A stretch of DNA of 64,000 nucleotides from Trichoderma breve (taxonomy: Eukaryota; Ascomycota; Sordariomycetes; Hypocreales; Hypocreaceae). Of this stretch, positions 11,985-23,340 are shown piece by piece. A model generated the notes under the pieces. That model saw only the letters and a program-made list of their open reading frames with translations. It made no database searches and was not told the DNA's origin. A program made the translations under genes and the position numbers. The stretch is from NCBI RefSeq assembly GCF_028502605.1, contig NW_026611593.1:1302001-1366000 (forward strand), given 5' to 3'. Numbering within the stretch: position 1 is the stretch's first letter; each line of letters opens with the position of its first letter.

Positions 11985-13052
11985 TTGGGGTGAAATCTGG
12001 AGAGGGAGAGGCGCCCCTTTGTGTGTTTTGCGGGTTGCTGTGATGTGGTTTGAGTCCGCAATGGCTGGGAGTTGTGTTTGGAGGATATGCCCGGTTGTTC
12101 AAAGTGCGGCGGCGATTCACTAGTTGGGACTCCGGAGAGCGGATTGCAGAAGTCACATGACGTGAAACGTGACCGGCAGATGGGCGATCCCCACATCTAG
12201 ACGGCGATCCCTTCGTCCATGGACATGTCTTCCCTTCGCCCTCATAATGGCATGATAGGGGGAAAGGAACAAAAGAGAAAAAAGATGGCGATAAAATAAC
12301 GGTTAATTTATCACTACTTTTATTTTATTTTTTTGGCCATTGGAGTTCAAGCCATGTTGTATGAAGGCCTTACCAGCCGCGATGTGTTTTGGGCGGTCTA
12401 TGACACTTACACTGTATCTCGGCAATTCCGTTATGTCATAACACGACGATTAGATCAGTTCGAGAAAGGCTCGGCTATAATTACAAGCCTACCATCGATA
12501 GTCCAGCTGGCTTTTACAAACGGCATTGAGTGATATGATTCTGCTTGGCTCAGTCCATTTACATGCCTAAAACAGCGACATCTCAGCTCACCACATGGCT
12601 TACCGTAACGCAGGCTCTTACATACCAGCAAGGTCTTTGCATAGGTTTGGATCAAGTTTACGCTCTGAAATGCATTAGTCAAGCTCTGTCATTGCGTGCT
12701 TTTGTCCTTTTTATTTTGCTTATCGAGCCAACTTGAAGCTCATTACTTATATCCGTATGCCAGCGGATATCGACAACTGTCCCACAAAGCGAGCAACCAG
12801 TGACTTATCATCGCAATACATACCTGTGACCCTACTATATATTACCTTCTCTAAAGCATCGTTTACAGAAAGAAACACTATTTCAGTTAATTGAAATGGA
12901 GCTACACTACGTTCACATGGCCCGGGATGATTCAATGCCCACGCATTCATCTTACCTTGTTTGCTTGTCTAACTTACCTAACATGTACTTTACCTTCTCC
13001 TGTCCCACAGCCAGGCAGGATATCATACAGATAGAAACCTTACACAAATACC
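11985..13052. other. Intergenic, promoter of the complex I subunit and AT-rich spacer
   Basis: The first 200 bases are GC-rich and probably hold the ESSS promoter. The rest (12250-13050) is AT-rich with only short frames lacking recognisable features. I see no gene. Confidence 0.55.
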
Positions 13053-14789
13053 TTAGAATCCAGCGCCAGCAGCCAGCAATAGTCCAATAATGGTTTCAAC
13101 AAGCTCGGGCTGCCGTTCCAAAAACTTTGAGTTGGCTGCCATTCTGGTGGCAGAGATACCTTGGTCGTCCATTGATGAAACATCAACGCCATGAGCCAAT
13201 AGTACTTTGATGACACCGACAGCGCCACGCTGGGCTGCCCAGTACAACGGTGCCAGCGCGGGCTGTATGACCATGTTGTGAGTTGACGGATCTGTCATGA
13301 CGCCCCTTATACGGTGGCCCCAGGGGAGGCCAAGACAGGGCGCGATAGTCTTGCTGTCTGGGATCAACAGACGAGCGCGAGCTTCCGGGTTGACACCGCG
13401 GGATATCAACTTCCTAGTTAAATCTGCCATCTTACCGTTGACGTCTTTATCGCGATGCAGGGAGAGGACGTGTAGCGGGGTCAGGCCCTCTTCTGTCACG
13501 GTACCAGTATCGGCGTCGTGAGAGAGTAGAAACTGAGCCGCTTTTATTGCTTCGATAGGTGACTTGTACCGATAATATCGACGGTCGATGGGAATTAGGG
13601 CGCACATCAAGGGTGTCCAGCCGTTGGAATTGATTGCGTTTACATCCAAACCTTGAGCAATCAGAACCTCCATCACCTCAATATGACATCCGGCAGCAGC
13701 GTAATGCAGCATCGTCTCCCCGTGATGATTTGTTAACTGAAGCAGAGACTCTCGGCTTTGCTCTGGACAGGATGCCAGGTATAGGCGGAAGAGACGCAAG
13801 TCTAGTCCATAAGCAGCCCGGTGCAAGGGACACTCACCTGCATTGTCTGGCTGAGATACGGAACCTTTGTGTTGCAACACGAGGCGAATCGCAGTCTCAT
13901 TCATCGTTACAGGCATCGGTCGGCCAAATATACCGATCGGACCGGCTAATGCAACCGGCTCAGCAAGAACATGCAGAGCAGACTTACCAGACCCGTCGGT
14001 TTTGTTGGGGTCTGCGCCTTTCTCAAGAAGAGACTTGAGCACACCGGTGAGGTTTGCGTCAGAAGCGACATCGTATATAAGCGGCGGTGTGTTGTTTGGA
14101 CACTCATTCGGATCTGCCCCGGCATCAATCAGCAACTCAACCATGAGTTGCTGGTTCAAGTAGTCAATGGCCTCGCGATGTCCTTTGTCATCGTCAGTCA
14201 CCAAGGCTCTGCGATATGTAGCCAGCCGCAGTGCTTCTTGGAGAGTGGACTGCTCAAATGATGTTCTGCGTAAGAGCAAAGTAGCTACCGCAAGGCGCCA
14301 TCGCACTGCAGCGCCAACAAGTGCATGATACTTCAACTCGTGTGGCCAACCATCCCACCAGTCTAGCAAATCTTCCACAATAGCAGCATGTCCCTGATTT
14401 GCCGCCATAATGAAGCACGACGTATACTGTCTGCCTCTACGCACATGAACTTCCGGTGGGCAAAACCCCCAGAGGCGCTTGACGATGTCTCGGTGACCCC
14501 GTGCAGCAGCGTATGCGATGGCTCTGAGCCTATCCTGGCCTTCGCTCACAAGTAGAGGATCTGCGCCAGCCGCTAGAAGCATTTCGACGGCCTCCAAATT
14601 GCCACACCATGAAGCAAAATGAACTGGCGGACCGAATCCATAAGAATCATATTGGATGTCCGGAGCGGGCGAAGCACCCAGTAGCTGCTGAAGTCGTTGA
14701 AGATTGCCGTCACGGATGCATGCATGCAGCGCCTCATCTTCTGTATCAAAGTGGTTACGAAGCCAGTGGAAGTTGAGTGGTGTCGACAT
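13053..14789 (-). CDS. Ankyrin-repeat protein
   Basis: A single-exon gene of 578 residues, starting at the ATG at 14789. Multiple ankyrin repeats can be read: DEALHACIRDGNLQRLQQLL near the start, PVHFASWCGNLEAVEMLLAAGADP, GKSALHVLAE, GETMLHYAAAGCHIEVMEVLIAQGLDVNAI, TPLHVLSLHRDKD, and APLYWAAQRGAVGVIKVLLAHGVDV near the end. No enzymatic or membrane domain is visible. Ankyrin arrays bind other proteins, so the partner cannot be predicted. It lies among lineage-specific genes and next to a secreted cysteine-rich protein. Confidence 0.85.
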   Translation of the reverse strand: MSTPLNFHWLRNHFDTEDEALHACIRDGNLQRLQQLLGASPAPDIQYDSYGFGPPVHFASWCGNLEAVEMLLAAGADPLLVSEGQDRLRAIAYAAARGHRDIVKRLWGFCPPEVHVRRGRQYTSCFIMAANQGHAAIVEDLLDWWDGWPHELKYHALVGAAVRWRLAVATLLLRRTSFEQSTLQEALRLATYRRALVTDDDKGHREAIDYLNQQLMVELLIDAGADPNECPNNTPPLIYDVASDANLTGVLKSLLEKGADPNKTDGSGKSALHVLAEPVALAGPIGIFGRPMPVTMNETAIRLVLQHKGSVSQPDNAGECPLHRAAYGLDLRLFRLYLASCPEQSRESLLQLTNHHGETMLHYAAAGCHIEVMEVLIAQGLDVNAINSNGWTPLMCALIPIDRRYYRYKSPIEAIKAAQFLLSHDADTGTVTEEGLTPLHVLSLHRDKDVNGKMADLTRKLISRGVNPEARARLLIPDSKTIAPCLGLPWGHRIRGVMTDPSTHNMVIQPALAPLYWAAQRGAVGVIKVLLAHGVDVSSMDDQGISATRMAANSKFLERQPELVETIIGLLLAAGAGF

Positions 14790-15082
14790 GTTGCTCACCT
14801 TGAGGATCGGAAGAGTGGATGGAGAAGAAGTTGATCGCGAAGAGAATGAAGAGGTGAATTTAAGGACGGGAAGCTGCCTACATCACGTGCACGGTTTATG
14901 CCAAGGAACAAGGTCTTGTCAACATTGCATGGACCAACAACATTGAGTTTCTCTGCGTATCTTTGTTTGTAACATAAATTCTCTTTGAAGTCTGAAAGTG
15001 CTACCGTGTTGTAGTCGAGTGCGTTGGCACAGATTCGAACCCATTGAAGTGACAAGCAGTTTATTCCGCCGAAATGAGCCCA

Positions 15083-15099
15083 CCCCCCCCCCCCCCCCC
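15083..15099 (+). repeat. Poly-C run
   Basis: A homopolymer of about 17 C in the spacer between the ankyrin gene and the small secreted protein gene. Its exact length may be unreliable. Confidence 0.8.
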
Positions 15100-15132
15100 A
15101 ACACTTTGCTGCTACATGAATTGGTGATGAAT

Positions 15133-15466
15133 TTAACACTACATCAACAGTTAGCCATGGCCATAAAAACTCGACAATAGAGCGTATAAAATATCTTCAA
15201 CTCACATGTCCGTCAGGCCCAGCGCTCCAGAGGACACACTGCGGGGGGTCCAGATCATAGTTAATCCCAGTGCAGGGGCAACCTCCAACTTCCAAGCATT
15301 CACAGTTGCATGGAAAAGGCACAGTTTGCTCATAACAAGTCTGGCAATTTGTGGTTTTCAGACAGCAGCCTTGGGGTTGGGACGGGCACTGTCTCTTGTA
15401 AAGAGGCGACTTGGGCACGGCAACGGCCAGCCCGACCATCGTTGCGAGAACCACGACGAAACGCAT
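15133..15466 (-). CDS. Small secreted cysteine-rich protein
   Basis: Minus-strand exons 15466-15206 and 15138-15133, joined over a 67-nt intron (donor GTGAGT, branch GCTAAC, acceptor GATGTAG), encode 88 residues. A signal peptide (MRFVVVLATMVGLAVAVP) is followed by a Kex2-type KR at residues 24-25, then a Cys-rich core: CPSQPQGCC, NCQTCYE, PCNCECLEVGGCPC. The second exon supplies only Cys-stop, raising the count from 11 to 12 cysteines, which fits full disulphide pairing. Without splicing the protein would end VS instead. Small size, secretion signal and Cys density resemble fungal apoplastic effectors or defence-type peptides. I do not recognise the family and assign no function. Confidence 0.65.
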
Positions 15467-17032
15467 TGTCGGTAACTACGAAAGGATTGGAATAAGTTAA
15501 ACAAATCGTTAGTTTCAATGATAATGTTTCTTGTAAGTTACTTGAAAGCTCTTATAATATGCTAAAATCGGGGGGTTGGGCCATTCATATTTAGAGAAAT
15601 CATGTCCAACTGTCATGCTGGCCCGTCGGGCTCGTCGGGGGGCGCGAGATCCGACCAAACAATTGCCATTTTCATATTATCCTTCTTTATTAAACTTATG
15701 ATGTGTAACGTTGCAACAGGCCGCATATGCGGAATACTGCCGACGACAATCCGTGTAAAGCCAGCGGTTGCCTATTCCGTTTGCGAGATGTAAGAATCGA
15801 ATGGTAATAGGGTCGCACTGACAATGGCCCGTTGGCATCGGCATAACAAGCTACTAGGCATGGCTTGGTGGGTTCTGCAAGTTCTCGCAAATATATACTA
15901 TACTAGTGCAAGATCTTTGAAACACCAGAGCTTGGCAAGCATGACAGATCGCCGAACAGGCGGCGTAGAGGAGGTTGAATGATGAATGCCGTGCCTAGTC
16001 GGCATTTACAAGAGCTACTCGGCTAGAGGTTTGTTTTCATATTAATCAAGCACTTGTTAATGCTAAAATTGGAGGTGCAGATGAATGTGTAGGGCTCTAC
16101 GGTGTAGAAATGCTTGAACCAAGAATCATGTTTAAGCTCAAAACAAAGCTTGACGCGGCACTTGTTCAGCTTCTTGACCACATGATTTCGAGTGACATGT
16201 GATCGTATGCCTATTTTTCTTTTACCGATTATTTGAAGAAGTAATATCATCAATAGTTGAAGAAATTTGCTTAGCCATACACACAGCATGATCACTGGTG
16301 AGAGGAGAATGGACGCGGTTAATCGTTTTCGGAGTTTTCATTTTGCCGCTTAATTAGAATAATTGAGAACTTATGGCGTCAAATATGAAATAGAACCCAA
16401 AAAGGAGACACTTTTCACGGTTGGGCGAGACAACCAGCTGCAGAAGAGGAATCTTGCCGCGGGTTGAGCGGGCGGTGACCGCACACATGTCCGACGAGGT
16501 CGGCATTCATCCGATCGTTGTTTAGCCTGTCATCCAATGACTAGACTGCATATAATTTACGGGTATAAACCATTTTAGCATCCGATTCTAGCCAATTCGT
16601 CAGATAAGCGAATGGGGGATGAGTTGGAGCTGTGATCCATGGCCTAATATGAACTAACCTACTTTGCCGTACCATGGAGAGGATAGTGTTTAGCACCAAT
16701 TTTGAATCCCAAACTGTCGATTCACAGGAGATGAAAGTTGTATTTTGTGAAAGAAATTATTGTATGGAAAGAAGGGGACAGTCACGAATACTTCATGAAT
16801 GCTATGGAAGAATACTAACGGCGATTCGGTGATTCGGTGATACAGTCTTTAGCACCTGCTACAAGGGGAACAAACACCTCCTGTCAAACCATTGACTTTG
16901 CAGAGAGAAACTCAATCAAAAAAATGCCGGCTTACTCGCAGCCGACCTTTAGCTATGGTCTATACTGTACTATGCGCATGAAATGACAGGGGAAGAAAAG
17001 CAACGGCACATACTCCGGGGTATCATTCCTAT
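15467..17032. other. AT-rich intergenic region, no gene supported
   Basis: About 1.6 kb without a frame that looks coding in either direction. The sequence is AT-rich with scattered short repeats and the promoter of the small secreted protein gene at its left end. Confidence 0.55.
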
Positions 17033-18675
17033 CTACAAGTTCTTTACATCCGATTTTATATGCTTGAGCCCAGATCTCTTAAAAAGTGTATCATAGTCTT
17101 CCGGCTCCACACGCGGCGTGTCTGAAACCTTGTAGCCGTAGAACCAGACGTTTTTACCAACCCACGTCATTAGATAGACTCGGCCAGCGAATTCCACACA
17201 GTCATCGGTCCGGAAATCCAGGTGGCCAGCGTCAGGCTCATAAGTGACTTGGCCCTTGTCAGTTCTGTGGCCATGAGCTCGAAGGTATACACGGTGTTGT
17301 AAGAATTCAGGGACGGGCTCCGCGGCGCGTCTCATTGCCTTGGCCTGCCGTTTGGCCTCCAGTTCAGCTTCATCCCTCCGCTTGCGCTTTCTTCCGCTGA
17401 CCCATTCTTGAAAACGACGCATTTCCTCTTCCAAACTAATTTCTTCCTCTTCTTCGTCACTGAAACGGGCTTCGAGGTCTTGGTCGGATTCGTAGGGATC
17501 GTCTTTGAGCAGGTCCTCAGTCATGCCGAGGATCATAGTTCCCTCTATTAAGCCAAAGTCAAAGGCCGCGACCAGAATATTTTCATCTCGGCTCCATATA
17601 TCCATGGTGAAAGTTCGTCCCTTTAGAAAACTCAACCATTCGTCTGCAATCTCCGCGCAGCGGACAACGTAAGAACCCTTGCATCGATCAAGACTGAACC
17701 CTTCGGGTTGTTTGTTTGGCCCTCTGCTCGGCTCTCCGAGCTGTGCTTGAGCGATATATTCCCGGTGTCTTTCCAGCTGCTGTTCCCACAATGCCCTTAG
17801 CCGGGCTTTGTTTGCCTTTTCATCATCTTTTGTTGTTCTGTATGCCAAATCTAGAACCTTGTCCCTATCCCATCCGATATAGACATTGCGATCTGACCGA
17901 CTGTGCCAGATGAACAGGCTGGGGGCTCTTTTCTTTACCATATCCTCAAATTTCCGTGCGTTCTGCACCTTGCGCAGAACCAGTGGTTTTCTAACTTTGG
18001 CCATATCCTGCTTTCCATTCGTCAAGAAGTATGTGGCAATGAATCGTTCGGGATCCAGGGCCACCCTTTCACTGGCTGACCTGGCAAGCTTAAAGGCCTC
18101 ATCTTCCCTTCGCCTAGCAAGCCTAAAGGCCTCTTCGTTCCTTCGCCTCTTCTCTTTACGCCATGCTATGTAATTGGCCTCCCACTCCTCCTGCAGAGGC
18201 TCATGATCTGCTCGCATTATAGTCTCCAGTTCCAGTATCGATAGGGGAAGACGGTTACACTATATTTATCCGCGAATTAGGAATGGTGACATTATGAGAA
18301 ATGAGATGTCTAGTGGTCAAATTGTGTGGTGTGTATAGAATTGGAGGATGTTACTTTGCCCTGACGAACTGCATCTTGAAGCAGAAGGTGCAGTTGCGGC
18401 TTGCTGGATGACTTCTTGAAAGGGATTTCATAGAATTGCAACTGAGCAGCGAAAAATCGCTTTTTGAACAGCTTCAGGGTGTCTGTTTCCGTATATCTTT
18501 GATCCTGCGGTTGACTGAGAGTCGAGGGATTGAATAGCTTCTGTAAACGCGGGCCATCATAACGCTCGACGCCGTCAACACTGAACACTCTGTTGCGCAA
18601 CTGGAAACCATTACGCTCGAGAATTGGCGGTAGAGGTTCTTGTAGAGGTTCTTGTAGTGTAGGTGTTTCCGACAT
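17033..18675 (-). CDS. Conserved fungal protein of unknown function, 515 aa
   Basis: Two exons, 18675-18355 and 18259-17033, joined by a 95-nt intron (GTAACA...AAATATAG), give one 515-residue protein; taken separately they look like two unrelated genes. The join gives a continuous RQGK-CNRLPLSILELETIM across the splice. Visible parts: an N-terminal segment ending LKLFKKRFFAAQLQFYEIPF; a charged helical region rich in Arg, Glu and Lys; a central block with FIATYFLTNGKQDM and VYIGWDRDKV; a block SYVVRCAEIADEW...FDFGLIEGTMIL; an acidic stretch and a nuclear-type basic patch (GRKRKRRDEAE); and a C-terminal block with YLRAHGHRTDKG and FYGYKVSDTPR. I recall similar architecture in hypothetical proteins of Hypocreales, but know no characterised member. 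Confidence 0.7.
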
Positions 18676-19571
18676 GATTGACGACAGCTGAATGGAGGAA
18701 GTATTAGACCTATGTTATTGTGGAATTAAAGCATTTTACGGATATGAAGTCTACAGGAATTAATTCGAGAACGCGACAGGAAAATATTAAAGTCGCTTCA
18801 ACCCCCCTGCTAACGCGGTCAAGGTGCATTAGTGAGACCCATCAGCGGACGATGTCATCACGTTCAGGGTCCAGCTTGGCCAAGTTGGGAAATTGAACTG
18901 AATTGACCTAGGTGTTGAGCAAGATTGGTAAGTCAATCAATTCGACTATGTTTTCAATACATTTATTTACTTTCTCCGGCTGAGAATTAGCACATCAATG
19001 GACCCATTGTTTGGCCTGTTCCAAGTACCCCAGATATGTACATCGCGACTCTATTCAAGCACAAATGAACCCTAGCTCCGACTCGATAAAACTATATGTA
19101 CTTGTCATTCGGTCTGTCGCCCAGCTTGTAGTGATGGGGATTTATACCGAGCAAGAGTTTAGAAGCTGCCAGGTCCGTTGAGACAGCCAGCAACTCAGCA
19201 GACGAGTTTCCCATGACACTGACCATGTCATGTAATTGGGGTTTGCTACAAACACCTTTGATGAGGTTGATGTCTAATTTACAGTTGATAGATTTTCAAA
19301 TTTTGCCAATTATGGATTCCACATGCTTGCCGAAGAGGTGTGTCAATTCAGACTTCGTGAGGCGTGAGGGCATGAGCCTTATGACGCTCAATGTCCCCCA
19401 GAAACTCCCTTCTGTTATGCAATCCTCCAGACTCCGTCTTCTTTGAGTGCGTCTTCCAGGTTTTTTTTTTTTTTTTTTTAAAGCTTGCCGCTGTCCATGG
19501 ATGAAATGCGCCGAAGGAGATGATTCCGGTTGGACTCCCGCTGTGATTGCCAACTAAGAGTCTGCATCGTC
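18676..19571. other. Intergenic spacer
   Basis: No gene supported. It contains a T19 homopolymer (19461-19479) and the 5' flank of the 515-residue gene. Confidence 0.55.
19461..19479 (+). repeat. Poly-T run
   Basis: A homopolymer of about 19 T, just beyond the 3' end of the minus-strand gene at 19572-20189. Confidence 0.8.
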
Positions 19572-20189
19572 TTAAATGGCCTTGTCTGACCGAATACCGC
19601 CGAACGGCCATTGCATCCCACCCTGAATATTCCGAAATCCTAAGAACATTTGCTTAAACTTCTTCGTCGAGTCGTCAAATTGCGTCGAAAATCGTGCTGA
19701 AAACCATTCCGTTTCCTTGTCACCCCACTCTACCTGATACTCCGAATTTTTCCTCCCATCGAAAGCGACCTTCTCGTGCACCGTTACCGTAGGCTTGAAT
19801 GCTTTTTTTGAACTGTTCTCCATCCAAGAGATACAGTAGTCCTCCACGACAAGCTGCGTAATCTCTCTGATTGAAGGCCAGGGTGGAGAGGTGATAAAAT
19901 AGACACCTGCAAAGAAACCCAAATCGATCATGGGTTTGCTTTCAATAGTCTTATCGACGGGGGCGATTAGATCCTGTGGAGGATTCATTAAAAGTTCCAC
20001 CAACTTCTCTATCGAAAGAAGCTCATAGTTGTGCTTCTTGAGGACCCGTTTGAACTCGGCGTCTCTCTGTTCATCGTGAAAGGACATCATGGCCTTCGTG
20101 CAGTCAATGCGAAGAGGTGAATCCTTTTTCTGCAACTCTCTCACGAATCTGCGAACCTCCAGGTCTTCGATGGAGACTGTCTCAGACAT
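19572..20189 (-). CDS. Hypothetical protein, 205 aa
   Basis: A single-exon frame. The ATG at 20189 (MSETVSIEDLEVRRFVREL) is preferred; in-frame sequence upstream lacks another ATG. The protein is soluble, without signal peptide or membrane segment. An N-terminal helical part (FVRELQKKD, RDAEFKRVLKKHNYELLSIEKLVELL) precedes a beta-rich part (KAFKPTVTVHEKVAFDGRKN, YQVEWGDKETEWFSARFSTQF). I do not recognise the family. Frame length and amino acid composition support a real gene, but it could be lineage-specific. Confidence 0.55.
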   Translation of the reverse strand: MSETVSIEDLEVRRFVRELQKKDSPLRIDCTKAMMSFHDEQRDAEFKRVLKKHNYELLSIEKLVELLMNPPQDLIAPVDKTIESKPMIDLGFFAGVYFITSPPWPSIREITQLVVEDYCISWMENSSKKAFKPTVTVHEKVAFDGRKNSEYQVEWGDKETEWFSARFSTQFDDSTKKFKQMFLGFRNIQGGMQWPFGGIRSDKAI

Positions 20190-21162
20190 TATGGGCAACT
20201 CTGAGCAAGATGTTACGGGTAATGTATGCGATAGTATTAAGCGCAAACGAGTTATCAGTAATCTGATGTATGATTTCGGAGATTATAACATTGGAAGATC
20301 TGTGAACAAGGCAGTATCTAATGTTTTTATAATAGAACGGCATTCCGGATCTTCTGAAGGAGAATTCTCTCCGCTAAAGTATAACATGAGCGGCCTCCGC
20401 GTGGCCTAGAACGCTTTCCAATAGCTGAGAATATGCAGCACTGCAATAGACTGCCAATAGCCTCAAATTCACTTCTCCACAGCTGTATATCCTCCAGTGT
20501 CCAGCTCTTTTCAGCTGGGGACCCCTGCCTGGCTGAACGCACTTGAAAGCGGGAGGATTTTGCTAGCTCGCTCTACTTTTGTCAATTCGCAAGCTCGTTG
20601 GCTATTGATCAACTACACCAACAGCCCTATCTTCAACTTTTAGAAATCGTCGCAGAAGTCATGCTATTATACGGGGTCGGCGGCTAGACCGTTTCAGGGG
20701 TCCGTAGCGGCAGGAAGAAAAGCTACATGTAAGAAATGATAATGGTAAACATCGAGAAGGAAACGGAACGATCCGCGATCCACTACTTAGTATAGCGTCT
20801 CCATGTGTGTAATAAATACGTTATATCGTTCAATAAAACCGTGAGAGTAAAAGATGGCTGTATTTTCCAGTTGACCACAATAGCGTCTTCTTAATTGTGC
20901 AGAGCTACAAGAATAAGTCTCCAGGGCCTTTCAGTCCACGAAATTTGAACCTCTCTGAGCAGCACAACATAGAATATAGGTTAAAACAGATGCTCACTCT
21001 ATACTCAGCTTTGGTGCAAGCTCTGGGCGTTTTCTCTTAGAAGGGATTCACATATCCGGGAGTATCTGTGGACGGAAGTGCTTGTAGATACATCATTTTA
21101 AATTAACGAATGAACCTGTCTATATAGTATAACCCTTCCATAGCAAGGATTGCATCAATCCA
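20190..21162. other. Intergenic spacer
   Basis: No coding signal seen in either direction. It contains the promoter of the 205-residue gene and the 3' flank of the NTF2-like gene. Confidence 0.5.
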
Positions 21163-21725
21163 TTAGTAAACCTGGTTGCCATCCTTGTCATAAACAATCT
21201 CCTTGCCAGGCTTAGGCGGGGTCACGATTCCGAGCTGCTGCAAAACAGTGATTCCGCCCTCCTCAGCAATCTCCTTAACAATCTTTCCATTCTTGAGAGT
21301 GAAGATGGTCATGCCAGAGAAGTGAATCTTCTTGCCAGTGTTGGGCGTCTTGAGCTCGCCCACGGTAAAGTCATCAAAGGCACGGCCGGTGTGAGTACCG
21401 CCGCCAACCCATTGGGCTGCTACGTAGTCGCCCTCCGCAATCAATGGGGTCTGGTAAGCTCGAAAGGTCAGGTCGGGAAAAGCCTTGTTATAACTGTTAG
21501 TATCTTCTCATTCATCGCTTGTTGAAGGTGATTATTAATTACCTCCATAAACTCCCTCAGCATTGTCTTTGCTCCCTCCTTGCCGTGACGAGGTCCATGG
21601 TTAGGGTAGCTCTGGAGAAAGTCGTCGGAGCAGACCTCGTCGACCACGTTCACATTGCCCTTGACCCAGTATTCCTCGAAATACTTGTTAACGATAGCCT
21701 TGTTGCGTTCCTCGAGAGCACCCAT
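21163..21725 (-). CDS. SnoaL-like / NTF2-fold protein
   Basis: Two exons on the minus strand, 21725-21543 and 21483-21163, joined over a 59-nt intron (GTAATT, branch ACTAAC, acceptor ACAAG), give 167 residues. The pattern is that of the SnoaL-like polyketide cyclase/ester cyclase fold: an N-terminal helix ERNKAIVNKYFEEYW, VDEVCSDDFLQSYPNHGPRHGKEGAKTML, then AFPDLTF, VAAQWVGGGTHTGRAF, and HFSGMTIFTLKNGKIVKEIAEEG. Members bind or modify small hydrophobic substrates, but the substrate cannot be told from sequence. No secretion signal. A secreted gene with two NTF2-like domains lies 1.6 kb away. Confidence 0.82.
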
Positions 21726-22047
21726 TTTGTAGTGTAGTGTGGAGTTGATTTTTGGGAAATGAAGAGTATCAATTGATGAGGTGTTGGTTGATTGTGTTGT
21801 TTCGGTGATTGCGTTGTATGATGATGATGTTGATGAGATTCTGATGATGATTTTTCTGAATTGAACGTCGGTGGAATGCCATCTTATATAGCTGTGGCAT
21901 TGTAACTCTACGTGAACAGTTCGAGAGCAATGAAGCTGTCACAACGGAGCTATTCGGCATCTCCAATGGGGCACCGCGTCATTGGCGACATGAGCGTTGC
22001 CATAGAAGTTTAACATGCGTAACGACCTAAGAAATGTTAAAGTAAGT

Positions 22048-23295
22048 TTATTTCGTCCGACCTAGCGGGGGCCATGCCTTCAAAAATATCCAATCATCAG
22101 ATTTATAATAGTCAACGATATCCAAAGCATTGGGCGATGCGGCGCCAGGTTCGCATACATTCAAAGCAACACCCGCATATTCGGCATAGTCGCAAAAGTT
22201 GAACGCCCGGTTGTGGCGTATCCAGCCCAGCGTTTCCCAGAAAGGGTATCTAAACCTACCGAGTTGAGGACTGTCTACTATTATTCATCGTGGCATGCTT
22301 AGTAAATGTAGCGGAAGTCAATTTGGGCGTGGTTGTGTATAGCTGAATCCAGCTTCCGAGTAGCGGGAATCTTTCTGAAAGAATAAGAGAGTTAATAATC
22401 GCCAATGATCTTGCCACATATACGCTATTCTCTTGATGGTAGTTGATAATAGCAGCAATCTGCCTGTAATTTTATCAAGATGCTGCTAGAGGTTGGCCCA
22501 TGATATGGCGAAACGAACGTTGAATTCTTGGTGCAGCCATAGTTCACACATGATCAACCTTCATGGAGCCAGCAAAGGCTCGTCTGGGAAATAATATAGA
22601 AAAATTTTTAATATTTAGAGTAATTAAGCTTATTAGCTATTCATCGAGATAGCAAGACTATAAACTCAGTGATGCATACAGCCTTGAAGATGCCGCTGCC
22701 CTAGCTAGGAGTTTATCCTATTGGATGCCAAGTGAAACAGGGGGATGCAGCGGTAATCTATGAAATATTCGGGTACTAAGACGGCCAGAGTCGATGAATA
22801 AGATATTACCAATGTATTAGCATCGGCTGTTCAGCCTTATTGTCTGCAATCTCCTGTATCAGCTGTATTAGCGCGCCCCAATCCTAGCTGCAGCGGGCTG
22901 AAGCTTACACCTTGATCACCACATCAACCGCCCACATCAAACAATTCCAACCTATAGCAGCCAATCGCTGGGGATTTTCGTCGGAAATAGTTTCTCCAGA
23001 CTTTGTTTCCAGATGCACGGCCTCACGAAACTCCATACCAGGAGAGGCTTGGCACGCCAGGTGGTCTTAGTGATTATTTTTGGTAGCGATGATTCCACAT
23101 CAAATTATAAAAAGTGACGATCGCGTTGGAATACTCCGTCGGATCGCCTCCTTTCAAACGAATAGGGCTATTTTGCTTGAAACCATTAATGCCAAGTTGG
23201 TTGTGTTTATTCAAGGCTTGCGTGTACTTATTGCTTTTGTTTTTCCTCTTCCTAGCAACCTGATTGATAGAACCAGTGAATATACAACTGTGCAT
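22048..23295 (-). pseudogene. Coding-like relic or unmodelled spliced gene
   Basis: Several minus-strand stretches read like protein but do not join into a clean model. The rightmost (23295-23074) includes GINGFKQNSPIRLKGGDPTEY. Another (about 23026-22905) reads PGMEFREAVHLETKSGET and NPQRLAAIGWNCLMWAVDV. A third (about 22470-22265) reads QIAAIINYHQENSVYVARSL and SERFPLLGSWIQLY. The last (about 22285-22048) reads WETLGWIRHNRAFNFCDYAE and KSDDWIFLKAWPPLGRTK, then stops. Adjacent stretches are in different frames. Some gaps could be introns (a donor GTAATA follows a short open stretch near 22820), but the last two overlap in different frames with no room for an intron, which suggests a frameshift. 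I do not recognise the family. Confidence 0.35.
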
Positions 23296-23340
23296 TACAC
23301 ATTTCTCTTACCACAAGAGGAATCCTGAATCATTATCAAA

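Noticed and set aside
15026..15045. tRNA-like B box (GGTTCGAATCT on the minus strand)
   Set aside because: The flanking bases do not pair as a T-stem, the A box is poor, and no acceptor stem can be formed.
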